Source of the DNA: JAWKIW01 sp046331175 | Lineage (GTDB): Bacteria > Actinomycetota > Acidimicrobiia > Acidimicrobiales > Acidimicrobilacustridaceae | NCBI GenBank assembly: GCA_046331175.1 | Contig: JAXLRI010000004.1 | Location: 186,001-250,000 of the forward strand | Reading direction: 5' to 3' | Length of the DNA: 64,000 bases | Part shown: one piece after another, positions 7,792 through 15,833 of the stretch | Layout of the letters: every line of letters begins with the position of its first letter | Position numbering within the stretch: the first letter of the stretch is position 1 | Made by a program: the position numbers and the translations under genes | Notes under the pieces: model-generated | What the model was told of the DNA's origin: nothing | What the model saw: the letters and a program-made list of their open reading frames with translations, nothing else | Database searches by the model: none

Positions 7792-9036
7792 TCAGCCGCA
7801 GGCGGTGAACCGCACGACGTCGTCGCCGACCGATTCGACGGTCGCCCCGGAGCGGTGGTTGGCCCAGGATCGCAGGGCCCGCTCGAGTCGGGCGAGGTCC
7901 TCCGGCGTCCTCGCCTTCAGGTCGTCGCGCAGGCAGCTGGTCCCGTCGGGCTGGCTCCACTCGACGAACCGGTCACCGGCCCAACCCGCCGCGGCCGCAC
8001 GGGCCTCGGCGGCCGAGACGTGGGTCTGGAGCACCTCGAACAGGGTGAGCTCGCCGAGCACGCCATCGCCGGCGGCCGCCCGGTCCGCCGGTGGCCCAGC
8101 GACCTCCACGGGGACGTCGGCCAGGCGCTCGGCCGGGTGCAGCACCGCCGAGCTGGACCGTGGCGGGTCGGCGAAGGCGGCGTCGAGGGCATCGTTGCCC
8201 CCCTGCTCGACGAGCCGGTCCACGAGGTCGGCGCCCTTGTCGTAGGGCGACTGGACGATCTCGACGAGTGAGGGAGGGACCGCCGAGAGGTCCATCGCCC
8301 GTCCGAAGGCGACCTCCTCCTGGGCCAGCTCGGCCCGCTCGGCCGCCGAGAGGTGCTCGACGTAGGCGGTGCGGACCCGCTCGGCGCTGCCCTCGACCAG
8401 GGCGGTGAGCCCGAAGGCGGCGTCGTCATCGACGACGTCGCGCTCGCGGTCGGCCAGGTCGAACCACTGGTCGTCGAGGGCGTGGGCCAGCTCGTGCGCG
8501 ATCGTCACCCGGGTGAACGGGGTGAGCTGCTGACCTCGCACCAGGAGCTCGCCGCTCTCCGGGTCGTACACGCCGAGCACGCCCTCTCGCGTCGTCGCCC
8601 GCACGATGGCGCCGTAGTCGATCCCGGGGAGGAGCAGGCCGAGGGCGCGGAGCCGAGCGGCATCGGCCGTGAAGCGCCCGGCCTCGGCAGCGACGTCGGC
8701 CTCCATGCGCGTCTCGAAGGCTCCGTCGTCGAGCCGCTCGACGCGCACCGGCTGCCGGAAGGGATGACCGCGGACCTCCTCGACGAACCGGGCGATGGCG
8801 AGCAGCTCGGCATCGGCGGCGGCGTCGCCGGTGGGGGCGATGGGCTGGTCGAGGACCGGCACCGAGGTGCGGCTCGGCGACGTCGCCGTGGTGGCCACCG
8901 ACGAGGATCCGGGGCCGCTCGACGGCGCCGCGCCAGGATCCGAGCTCCTGCCCGCGCAGCCGATGCCGACGAGGGCGAGCGACGAGACGAAGGCCACCGC
9001 CGCGACGACGCTCCTGCTCCGGCTGATCTCCCGCAC
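7792..9036 (-). CDS. Lipoprotein with a gluzincin-like HEXXH metallopeptidase motif
   Basis: 414 aa from the GTG at 9036. A short positively charged signal peptide ends in the lipobox VGIGC, so the protein should be lipid-anchored outside the membrane. A Ser/Thr-rich linker follows. The zinc-site motif TIAHELAHALDDQW lies near residue 175, and an Asp/Glu-rich helix with ALVEGSAERV, a plausible third ligand Glu, lies about 25 residues later. This arrangement matches bacterial gluzincin-like lipoproteins whose substrates are unknown. Longer in-frame starts (9090, 9105) would bury the signal peptide, so I prefer 9036, although no clear ribosome site is present. Confidence 0.75.
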   Translation of the reverse strand: MREISRSRSVVAAVAFVSSLALVGIGCAGRSSDPGAAPSSGPGSSSVATTATSPSRTSVPVLDQPIAPTGDAAADAELLAIARFVEEVRGHPFRQPVRVERLDDGAFETRMEADVAAEAGRFTADAARLRALGLLLPGIDYGAIVRATTREGVLGVYDPESGELLVRGQQLTPFTRVTIAHELAHALDDQWFDLADRERDVVDDDAAFGLTALVEGSAERVRTAYVEHLSAAERAELAQEEVAFGRAMDLSAVPPSLVEIVQSPYDKGADLVDRLVEQGGNDALDAAFADPPRSSSAVLHPAERLADVPVEVAGPPADRAAAGDGVLGELTLFEVLQTHVSAAEARAAAAGWAGDRFVEWSQPDGTSCLRDDLKARTPEDLARLERALRSWANHRSGATVESVGDDVVRFTACG

Positions 9037-9184
9037 GAGGCCACAGTGGGCTCGTCGGGCTGCGGACGCCAGGGACCAAGTGCCCCGCATGGCCCGGAAC
9101 CGCACGGGCCTCGGTCGGCGGTCTGGCTCCGATCGCGCGACCTGCCGCGATCTCGGGGGCGGCGGGCGAGCGGGGGCGGGCCGG

Positions 9185-9190
9185 TAGCCT
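9185..9190 (+). promoter_or_regulatory. -10 box of a leaderless promoter
   Basis: TAGCCT ends 7 nt before the GTG at 9198; no Shine-Dalgarno is present. Confidence 0.45.
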
Positions 9191-9197
9191 GCGCCTC

Positions 9198-10304
9198 GTG
9201 ATCTTCTCCCTCGGCGGCGTGCCGCTGCCCGTCCTGTCCCGCGTGCGGCTCTACGTCTGCGGCATCACCCCCTACGACACCACCCACGTCGGCCACGCGG
9301 CCACCTTCGTGTGGGTCGACACGCTGTCGCGGGTGCTCGAGCACATCGGCGTCGACGTGCAGGTGTGCCGCAACGTCACCGACGTCGACGACGACCTCCT
9401 CCGCGCCGCGGCCGAGCGGGGTGTCACGTGGAACGCGCTGGCCACCCAGCAGACGTTCCGGTTCGAGGACGACATGCGCAAGCTGCGGGTGCGGCGCCCC
9501 ACGTTCGAGCCGCTGGCCCGCGAGTACGTCACCGACGTCATCTTCCTCGCTCGCGCCCTCCTCGACCGCGGCGCGGCCTACGAGCGCGAGGGCACCGTGT
9601 GGTTCAAGGGCGAGCAGATGGCCGAGCGCGCCCGCGCCGCCGGCCTCGACCCCGACGACGCCGCAGTCCGCCTCGCCGCCCACGGGGGCGAGCCCACAGA
9701 GCGTCCCGTCGACCACCCGCTCGACGCCTCCGTCTGGCGACGGTCCCTCGACGGCGAGCCGTCGTGGACCAGCCCGTGGGGTGACGGCCGCCCGGGGTGG
9801 AACGCCGAGTGCGCAGCCATGGCGTCGAGCGTGCTCGGCGTGGGCATCGACGTGCAGGCCGGCGGCGAGGACCTCGCCTTCCCCCACCACGCCTACAGCG
9901 CGGCGATGGTCGAGGCCGCCACCGGGCAGTCCCCCTTCGCCCGCACGCACATGCACGTCGGCACGGTGCGCCACGCGGGCGAGAAGGTGGCCAAGTCCAC
10001 CGGCAACCTCGTGTTCGTCGAGGACCTGCTGCGCCGCTGGCCCGCCGAGGTGCTGCGGCTGCACCTGCTCGACCGGCCGTGGAGCCAGGGCTGGGACTTC
10101 GCCGAGGGCGACCTCGCCGACACCGCCGCCCGCCTCGAGCACCTCTACGCCGGCGCCGGGAAGCTGGGCGAGGACGACATCGCCACCACCGCCGCGCTCG
10201 ACGCCCTCGCCACCGACCTCGACGTGCCGCGTGCCCTCGCCATCGCCGAGGAGGCCGGCCAGGGCACCGCCCGCACCATCGGCAAGGTGCTCGGCGTCCT
10301 CTGA
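9198..10304 (+). CDS. mshC: Cysteinyl-tRNA synthetase paralogue, MshC-like cysteine ligase (mycothiol synthesis)
   Basis: 368 aa with class-I synthetase architecture. The first motif reads YVCGITPYDTTHVGHAATF. The GITPYD form, with THxGHAAT, is the signature that separates MshC (ATP-dependent Cys ligation to glucosaminyl-inositol) from cysteinyl-tRNA synthetase (CGPTVYD). Zinc ligands fit the Cys of VCG, Cys in WNAECAAMA and FPHH. The second ATP motif is KVAKSTGN near residue 265. It is about 40 residues shorter than typical MshC, missing most of the usual N-terminal lead. The GTG start is supported by the leaderless -10 box. A truncated cysteinyl-tRNA synthetase paralogue of other function is the alternative. 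Confidence 0.78.
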   Translation: MIFSLGGVPLPVLSRVRLYVCGITPYDTTHVGHAATFVWVDTLSRVLEHIGVDVQVCRNVTDVDDDLLRAAAERGVTWNALATQQTFRFEDDMRKLRVRRPTFEPLAREYVTDVIFLARALLDRGAAYEREGTVWFKGEQMAERARAAGLDPDDAAVRLAAHGGEPTERPVDHPLDASVWRRSLDGEPSWTSPWGDGRPGWNAECAAMASSVLGVGIDVQAGGEDLAFPHHAYSAAMVEAATGQSPFARTHMHVGTVRHAGEKVAKSTGNLVFVEDLLRRWPAEVLRLHLLDRPWSQGWDFAEGDLADTAARLEHLYAGAGKLGEDDIATTAALDALATDLDVPRALAIAEEAGQGTARTIGKVLGVL

Positions 10305-10311
10305 TCCGAGC

Positions 10312-10330
10312 CCGCCGACCGGTTCGGCGG
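10312..10330. terminator. Hairpin between convergent genes
   Basis: Seven-bp arms CCGCCGA and TCGGCGG with a 5-nt loop lie 8 nt after the MshC-like stop and before the convergent lipoprotein stop at 10362. It lacks a T-run. Confidence 0.4.
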
Positions 10331-10361
10331 CGCACCGAAGCAACCGCTGCGGTGAGCTCGA

Positions 10362-11723
10362 TCAGCCGGCGCGGCGGAGGGGACGGCCCTCGCTGTCCAC
10401 CGCCGGCGGGACGAGGCCCTGCACCAGGCGCGACGACGCGGTGACCGCGGCCTCGCCCGCACCGGCACGGTCGTCGACCACCAGCACGCCGAAGGCGTTG
10501 CGGCTGCGGTCGACGAACGGGTAGGCACCGAAGCGGCCGGCGGCGCTGACCATGGCGGCCGTGTCGTCGCCGCGCAGCCGGTCGCGCCAGACCCCGAGGC
10601 CGTAGGTGGGGATGCCGGTCCACGCCACCCACGGCTCGGCCGCCGTGTCGAGCCGCGAGGTCTCGTCGTGCTCGAGGGCGAGCACCGATCGCTCCGCCAC
10701 CAGCCGCCGACCGTCGGGCGTGAGGCCGCGGGCGAGCACGAAGCCGAGGAACCGGCTGAGGTCGAGGCCCGTGGTCATCGCGTCGAGCCGGTGCAGCCCA
10801 CCCGGGGGTGGGATGGAGCCCGGCGGATCCGGCGTCGGGGCCTCGGGCACCGCCGAGGTGCCGGCGGGCGACGGAGCCGTGGGCCCCGGGGCGCCGATCG
10901 GGCCGGGGGCGGCCGCGGCGACCCCCGGATCGACCGTCGTGGCGACCATGCCGAGCGGCTCCAGCAGGCGGGTGGTCGCCACCTCGGACCACGGCCGGCC
11001 GGTGCGCTGCTCGACGAGGCGGATGAGCACGTCGTCGTCGACCGCGCTCACGGCGAAGACCTCACCGGGAGCAGCGGCCAGGGGCGTCGCGCGCAGTGCA
11101 TCGTCGCAGGCGGGCTGCTCGTCACCACCGCAGCGAAGATCGGTCGGCAACCCCGAGGTGTGCGACAGCAGCTGGCGGACCGTGATGCGCTCCCGCCCGC
11201 TGCCGTCGGCCGGGAACAGCTCGGGCAGGTGGCGGCTCACCGGGTCGTCGAGCGACAAGCTGCCGTCGTCCACCAGCATGGCCACCACCACGGCCAGGAA
11301 CCAGCGGGCCGACTCCCCCACCCGCGCCGGTGTGGTGGGCCCGACCGAACCCACGTCGTGGCGGTGCAGCAGCGCGCCGTCCTGCACGACGAGGAGCGAG
11401 GCACCCCCGAGCCCCGCATCGGCGACCCGCCGGTCGAGCTCGTCGTCGACCCGGCTGAACGGCACGCGGGGGTAGGTGGGAGCCGGGCCCTCGTCGCCCG
11501 TGACGATCGCACCGGCGTCTCCCCGCCCGCCGCCCGGTGCGACGGACGGACCCTCGTCGATGATCTGGCTCTCGTCCCGGCCCGCCCGGTCGCCGCCCGA
11601 GCGGCAGCCCACCACCCCGCCGACCAAGCCGACGACCACGAGCGCGGTCGCCAGTGCGGCGCGCCCGCGCCGGCGTGATCGCGGCTGGCGACGAGCGCCA
11701 CGAGGTCGGTCCGACGGGCCCAC
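10362..11723 (-). CDS. Lipoprotein of the beta-lactamase/DD-peptidase family lacking catalytic residues
   Basis: 453 aa. The signal peptide ends in lipobox GVVGC (Cys40). The fold family is clear from VDDGSLSLDDPVSRHLPELF and ITVRQLLSHTSGLP. However, the SxxK active-site motif is replaced by E137-S-A-R140, and the YxN motif by V225-S-A227. The paralogue at 61046-62257 has intact SASK and YGN at the same places. A Pro/Ala-rich insert near residues 265-310 is extra. It is therefore probably a penicillin-binding-protein-like pseudoenzyme, perhaps binding peptidoglycan or scaffolding. It begins with GTG 29 nt after PrmA and may be cotranscribed with it. Confidence 0.85.
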   Translation of the reverse strand: MGPSDRPRGARRQPRSRRRGRAALATALVVVGLVGGVVGCRSGGDRAGRDESQIIDEGPSVAPGGGRGDAGAIVTGDEGPAPTYPRVPFSRVDDELDRRVADAGLGGASLLVVQDGALLHRHDVGSVGPTTPARVGESARWFLAVVVAMLVDDGSLSLDDPVSRHLPELFPADGSGRERITVRQLLSHTSGLPTDLRCGGDEQPACDDALRATPLAAAPGEVFAVSAVDDDVLIRLVEQRTGRPWSEVATTRLLEPLGMVATTVDPGVAAAAPGPIGAPGPTAPSPAGTSAVPEAPTPDPPGSIPPPGGLHRLDAMTTGLDLSRFLGFVLARGLTPDGRRLVAERSVLALEHDETSRLDTAAEPWVAWTGIPTYGLGVWRDRLRGDDTAAMVSAAGRFGAYPFVDRSRNAFGVLVVDDRAGAGEAAVTASSRLVQGLVPPAVDSEGRPLRRAG

Positions 11724-11752
11724 CCCGCCATCATGGCGGCCCGGTCGGGCGT

Positions 11753-12697
11753 TCAGCGGGTCGGGCGGTGGGCGAGCGCCAGGCCGACCCAGCCCTCGTC
11801 GGCCCGCTCGGCCACCACGTCGAGGCCGTTCCCGGCGAACGACGCCTCGACCTCGGCTCGCCGCTCGTCCAGCACCCCGCTCAGGAGCAACCGGCCGGCC
11901 GGGGCCGTGCGCCTCGCCAGCGCGGGCGCCATGGCCACGAGCACGCTGGCCCCGATGTTGGCGAGCACCAGGTCGAACGCGCCCTGCACCTGCTCCACCG
12001 GCGTGGCCGACGCCGTGATCACCGCCTCCAGCCGGTGGTGGCGGGCGTTGCGACCGGTGGCCCGAACCGCCTCGGCGTCGACGTCGATCGCCTCCACCCG
12101 TGCGGCGCCGAGGAGGGCGGCCGCCACCGCGAGGACCCCGCTGCCACAGCCCACGTCGAGGATCGCAGCCCCGGCCACGGCCTCCTCCTCCAACAGGGCC
12201 AACACCAGCCGGGTGGTGACGTGGGCCCCCGACCCGAAGGCCCGGCCGGGGTCGATGGCGACGACCAGGTCGTCAGCGCCGACGGGGAGCGCCGGGGCCG
12301 AAGGGGCGACGAGGCCGGCCGAGTCGGCCGAGTCGGCGTCATCGAGGTCGACGGGCACGATGACGAGGTGGCGCCCGGCCCGCACCGGTCGGGCGTGCTC
12401 GCGCCAGGCATCGAGCCACGAGTCGTCCACCACCTCGTCGCGCCCGACCACGGCGTCGGCGACACCGGCCAGCGGGCCGCCCGCGCCGGTGATCGCCGTG
12501 GTGACGAGGTCGGCGTGGGCGTGGTCGGCCAACGACACGACCAGCTCGACGTGGGACCCGATCGCCGACCGCTCCTCCACCCCGAGCACGCCCAGGTCGG
12601 CGTCGGACCAGAGGAGGCCCGAGACCGCGTCGACGGCGGCCACGGGCACCCGCACGGTCACCGTCACCGCCAGCGGCTCGCCCTCAGCACGCCCCAT
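11753..12697 (-). CDS. prmA: Ribosomal protein L11 methyltransferase (PrmA)
   Basis: 314 aa. The N-terminal alpha/beta substrate-recognition part (residues 1-120) precedes a Rossmann-fold SAM domain. Motif I is ILDVGCGSGVLAVAAALLGA near residue 175, the acidic loop is AIDVDAEAV, and the catalytic-region motif is LVLANIGASVL. The DPGRAFGSGAHVTT segment just before motif I is diagnostic of PrmA (canonical DPGxAFGTGxHxTT). It trimethylates L11 in the cytoplasm. The ATG at 12697 is the default start; a GTG at 12667 preceded by GAGGGCGAG is an alternative. Confidence 0.88.
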   Translation of the reverse strand: MGRAEGEPLAVTVTVRVPVAAVDAVSGLLWSDADLGVLGVEERSAIGSHVELVVSLADHAHADLVTTAITGAGGPLAGVADAVVGRDEVVDDSWLDAWREHARPVRAGRHLVIVPVDLDDADSADSAGLVAPSAPALPVGADDLVVAIDPGRAFGSGAHVTTRLVLALLEEEAVAGAAILDVGCGSGVLAVAAALLGAARVEAIDVDAEAVRATGRNARHHRLEAVITASATPVEQVQGAFDLVLANIGASVLVAMAPALARRTAPAGRLLLSGVLDERRAEVEASFAGNGLDVVAERADEGWVGLALAHRPTR

Positions 12698-12845
12698 CTC
12701 CGCATGGTCGCACGCCGGCGATCCGCCTCGTGGCCGGGTGCCGCCGGCAGCCGAGCCCGGGCACCCCGCCATCTGGCCCGGGACGCGCGCCGGCATCCTG
12801 CGGCCGCGAGGACCGCAGGGCGCCGTCGACGGACGAGTCGACCGA

Positions 12846-13451
12846 TCAGGCCTCGGCGGGCGCCTCGGCCCGGGCCACCTCGAGGTCGATCTCGATCTTC
12901 ACCTTCTTGCCGACGAGCACGCCGCCACCGGCGAGCGGCTGGTTCCACGTCAGCCCGAAGTCCTCGCGGTCGACCTCGGTGCTGGCCTCGAAGCCGGCCT
13001 TGGTGTTGCCCCACGGGTCCTGGGTGACGCCGTTGAACTCCACGTCGAGGACCACGGGCTTGGTGACGCCGTGGATCGTGAGGTCGCCGGTGACCTTCCA
13101 CTCGGTGTCGTCCACGGGGACGACCGACGTGCTGCGGAACGTGAGGGTCGGGAACTGCTCGACGTCGAAGAAGTCGGGGCTGCGGAGGTGGCCGTCGCGG
13201 GCCTCGTCGCCGGTGGTGACCGAGGCGGCCTGGATGGTCACGTCCACCTTGGAGTCCTCGGGGCGATCGCCGATGACCAGGTCGACGGCGTAGTCCTGGA
13301 AGCTGCCCCGGGCCTTGGCCACGACGAGGTGCTTGACGACGAAGCCGACCGAGCTGTGGACGGGGTCGAGGGTCCAGGTGCCGGCGGCGGGCACGGGACG
13401 GCCGTCGACGATGCGGCTGGCCTCGGTGGTGGTGGCGGTGGTGTCGGACAT
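12846..13451 (-). CDS. YceI-family lipid-binding protein
   Basis: 201 aa. It has the family pattern GTWTLDPVHSSVGFVVKHL near residue 30, then GSFQDY, RSPDFFDVEQFPTLTFRST and LTIHGVTKPVVLDVEF. YceI proteins form a lipocalin-like barrel that binds polyisoprenoid or other amphiphilic ligands. No signal peptide is visible, so this one is probably cytoplasmic. The ATG at 13451 has a GGAGG site 6 nt upstream. A GC-symmetric palindrome lies upstream at 13534-13545. Confidence 0.92.
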   Translation of the reverse strand: MSDTTATTTEASRIVDGRPVPAAGTWTLDPVHSSVGFVVKHLVVAKARGSFQDYAVDLVIGDRPEDSKVDVTIQAASVTTGDEARDGHLRSPDFFDVEQFPTLTFRSTSVVPVDDTEWKVTGDLTIHGVTKPVVLDVEFNGVTQDPWGNTKAGFEASTEVDREDFGLTWNQPLAGGGVLVGKKVKIEIDLEVARAEAPAEA

Positions 13452-13533
13452 GGCTGCCTCCAAGGGGGCTGGGGTTGGGCGGCGCCGCAGTCCTTCCTCC
13501 GGCACCCAGGTCGTTGCAAACGAAACAACCTGC

Positions 13534-13545
13534 TCCGGATCCGGA
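13534..13545. promoter_or_regulatory. 12-bp palindrome upstream of the YceI gene
   Basis: TCCGGATCCGGA is fully symmetric. It lies between the YceI gene and the upstream SGNH gene, next to the locally AT-richer GTTGCAAACGAAACAAC. It may be a regulator site or chance. Confidence 0.3.
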
Positions 13546-13556
13546 TTATTTCAGGA

Positions 13557-14219
13557 TCAACCAGATTTCGGGGGACAGGCGTCGAGCGCCTTGTGGTAGA
13601 GCCGGGCGAGGTCGCGCTGGCCCGGCTCGAGCGGGTGGACGCTGTCGAAGGTGTACGGCCCGGCCGGCTCTCCCGCGGCTGCGTAGCGGTCGACGGCTGC
13701 GGTCCAGTCGATGACGTCGGTCCCCGGCCGCGCGGCCGCGACCCGGGCCAGCATCTGGTTGTACGCCTGCAGGCGCGGGGTCACCCCGGTCTGCTGCAGG
13801 TCGAGGATGCGCTCGTTGACGGTGACCAGGTGCACGCACCGCGCCGACGGGAACAAGCCGATCAGCTCGCGCAGGGCGGCCTCGGACTGGTCGAGCGGCC
13901 ACGACTGGAAGGCGTCGTTCGTCCCGAGGTTGATCACCACCTGCTCGGGCTGGTCGGCCGCCGCCTGGCGGGCCGCCGGGAGCAGCTGGTCGGTTCGATA
14001 GCCGGGGGTGGCCTCGATGTCGAGGTGGTAGCTGCGGACCAGCTCGTCGCGCAGGGCGCCCTCGCTGGTGGCGGTGATGGAGTCGCCGATGAGGGCGGCC
14101 TTGGGCCGGAACGGCCAGAGGTCGGGGCGGACCAGCACGGCGACGCCGGCCGCCACGACCAGCACCACCAGCACCGCCGCCACGGCCTCGACCACTCGGA
14201 TCGGGCGCGTGGAGCTCAC
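13557..14219 (-). CDS. Membrane-anchored SGNH/GDSL hydrolase
   Basis: 220 aa. One N-terminal membrane helix (about residues 8-30) anchors a flavodoxin-like SGNH esterase domain outside the membrane. Block I is ALIGDSITA (nucleophile Ser), block III is INLGTND (oxyanion Asn), and block V is DSVHP (catalytic Asp and His). All catalytic residues are present. The GTG at 14219 has a GGGAAGGA site upstream. Likely an acyl or acetyl esterase; substrate unknown. Confidence 0.85.
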   Translation of the reverse strand: MSSTRPIRVVEAVAAVLVVLVVAAGVAVLVRPDLWPFRPKAALIGDSITATSEGALRDELVRSYHLDIEATPGYRTDQLLPAARQAAADQPEQVVINLGTNDAFQSWPLDQSEAALRELIGLFPSARCVHLVTVNERILDLQQTGVTPRLQAYNQMLARVAAARPGTDVIDWTAAVDRYAAAGEPAGPYTFDSVHPLEPGQRDLARLYHKALDACPPKSG

Positions 14220-14255
14220 CCCTGCATCCTTCCCGACCGAGGCCCCCGCGATGCG

Positions 14256-14912
14256 TCAGCCGGCGGTGGCCCTGAGGCCGAGCACCGACGGCGGCACGGG
14301 GATGCCGGCGGCGAGGTCGGGCGAGGGCTCGGGGGTCCCGGCCACCGTCTGCAGCGGCACGACGCCGGCCCACACGTCGAGGGGGAGGTCGTCCTCCTCG
14401 TCGATCGGCGGGCCGGTGCGCACCTTCACCGAGGCCTCGGTGAGGGGCAGCGTCAGCACGGTGGTGCCCTTCAGCTCCTTGGGCGAGCCGGGGCGGGCCT
14501 CGGCAGCCCGCCCCGCGAGCACGTGGTCGACGAGGGCGTCGAGCGCCTCGGCCTTGGCCGCCGGGTCGACCACCTCGGTCGCCTCGCCGAACACCACGGC
14601 GCTCCGGTAGTTCAACGAGTGGTGGAAGGCGGAGCGGGCCACGACCAGACCGTCCACCAGGGTGGCGGTCAGGCACATCGGCACACCGCCCTTCAGCGTG
14701 CGCAGCAGCCGGGAGGCGGGTGAGCCGTGCAGCACCACCTGATCGCCGACGCGGGCGTGGATGGTCGGGATGACCACCGGGCCCTGCTCGGTGGTGATGC
14801 CGACGTGGCAGTAGAGGGCCTCGTCGAGCACCGCGGCGACCTCGGCCAGCTCGTGACGGCCCCGTTCGGGCAGTCGGCGGAGGCGGGTGCGGTCGGTGAC
14901 GGGGATCGACAT
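14256..14912 (-). CDS. Pyridoxamine 5'-phosphate oxidase-like FMN-binding split-barrel protein
   Basis: 218 aa. It matches the family of small split-barrel flavoproteins related to NimA and PNPOx: LDEALYCHVGITTEQGPVVIP near residue 30, then a segment ending LHGSPASRLLRTL, and CLTATLVDGLVVARSAFHHSLNYRSAV near 80-105, which shapes the FMN site. These enzymes reduce or bind flavin, F420 or heme substrates; the exact role is not deducible. It sits 36 nt upstream of the SGNH gene on the same strand and may be cotranscribed. Confidence 0.85.
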   Translation of the reverse strand: MSIPVTDRTRLRRLPERGRHELAEVAAVLDEALYCHVGITTEQGPVVIPTIHARVGDQVVLHGSPASRLLRTLKGGVPMCLTATLVDGLVVARSAFHHSLNYRSAVVFGEATEVVDPAAKAEALDALVDHVLAGRAAEARPGSPKELKGTTVLTLPLTEASVKVRTGPPIDEEDDLPLDVWAGVVPLQTVAGTPEPSPDLAAGIPVPPSVLGLRATAG

Positions 14913-14971
14913 GGCCCCTTGCTACCGGACCCTGCCGACCGGGGCCCAGCCGTTTCCCCGGCCTCGCCCGA

Positions 14972-15682
14972 TCAGGTGCCGAGGAAGCCTCGGCTCCCGC
15001 TGGCGCCCTGGCCAGCCCCCTGCTCGACGTTCTCCGACGGCTGGACCATCACCCAGCCCTGGCCGCTGAAGGCCATCTGCACGGCCTCGCCCGAGCCCTT
15101 GCCGAAGAAGTCCTTGTAGGTCACGTCGGTCTTGACGCTCATCTGCACGCCACCGGTCCACAGCACCACGGCGTTGCCGTCGGCGAAGGTGGGGGCGGCG
15201 GCCACGTCGAACACGATCGGCTCGCCATCGGTCGTGACGGCCACGTAGCCCGAGCCCCGCAGCACCGTGTTGTAGAGGCCGCCCGACATGCTTCCGGCCA
15301 CGCCACCGCTGACCCGCTGGATGTCGGCCTCGATCGAGGCGCTGAAGGCGAGCACGTTGGCGCCGTTGACCGAGATCGTGTCGTCCTCGAGGTAGAAGAC
15401 CTGGATCTCCTTGGCGGCGTCGGCGAGGAACACCTCGCCCGCGCCGGACACCTCCATCAGCGGGACGCCCTCGCCGGTCATCTTCTGCTTCAGCCACTTC
15501 GAGGCGCCGCCCGACCCGAGGGCGGCGAAGCGGGCGTCGCCCTGGTAGGCGACCATCGAGCCGACCCGGGCCCGGACCGGGCCGTAGTGCAGGAACACCT
15601 TCAGCATCTTCTTGTTCTGCAGCGTGAACGGATCCTGCGCGGTGGTCTCGGAGAACTGCGTGAAGCTGCCGTGGATCGTCAT
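14972..15682 (-). CDS. AIM24 family protein
   Basis: 236 aa from the ATG at 15682, which has a GGAAGGA site upstream; earlier in-frame ATGs add a low-complexity extension. Family features are KVFLHYGPVRARVGSMVAYQG near residue 27, a glycine-rich KMTGEGVPLMEVSGAGEVFLA block, and VLRGSGYVAVTTDGEP. It folds as repeated beta helices related to the TerD/AIM24 group. The bacterial function is not established. Confidence 0.85.
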   Translation of the reverse strand: MTIHGSFTQFSETTAQDPFTLQNKKMLKVFLHYGPVRARVGSMVAYQGDARFAALGSGGASKWLKQKMTGEGVPLMEVSGAGEVFLADAAKEIQVFYLEDDTISVNGANVLAFSASIEADIQRVSGGVAGSMSGGLYNTVLRGSGYVAVTTDGEPIVFDVAAAPTFADGNAVVLWTGGVQMSVKTDVTYKDFFGKGSGEAVQMAFSGQGWVMVQPSENVEQGAGQGASGSRGFLGT

Positions 15683-15798
15683 GGTCGTGTCCTTCCGCTC
15701 GGACGTGCCGACCGGGCCCTCGGCCGGCGCTCCCGAGGGTACGGAGCCGCGCCGCGCCGGTCGAACCGGTGCAGCTCCGCTCTCGAACGACGCCGTCA

Positions 15799-15827
15799 CC
15801 GGGACGGCCGAGGACCGGCCGTCCCGG
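15799..15827 (-). terminator. Strong GC hairpin just after the giant gene
   Basis: Eleven-bp arms CCGGGACGGCC and GGCCGTCCCGG with a 7-nt loop lie 6 nt past the stop of the 2977-aa gene. The stem is very stable but no U-tract follows. Confidence 0.5.
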
Positions 15828-15833
15828 GAGCAC

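Noticed and set aside
12019..12465. 148-codon minus-strand frame within prmA
   Set aside because: It overlaps the well-supported SAM domain in another frame and has Ser/Arg/Pro-rich composition.
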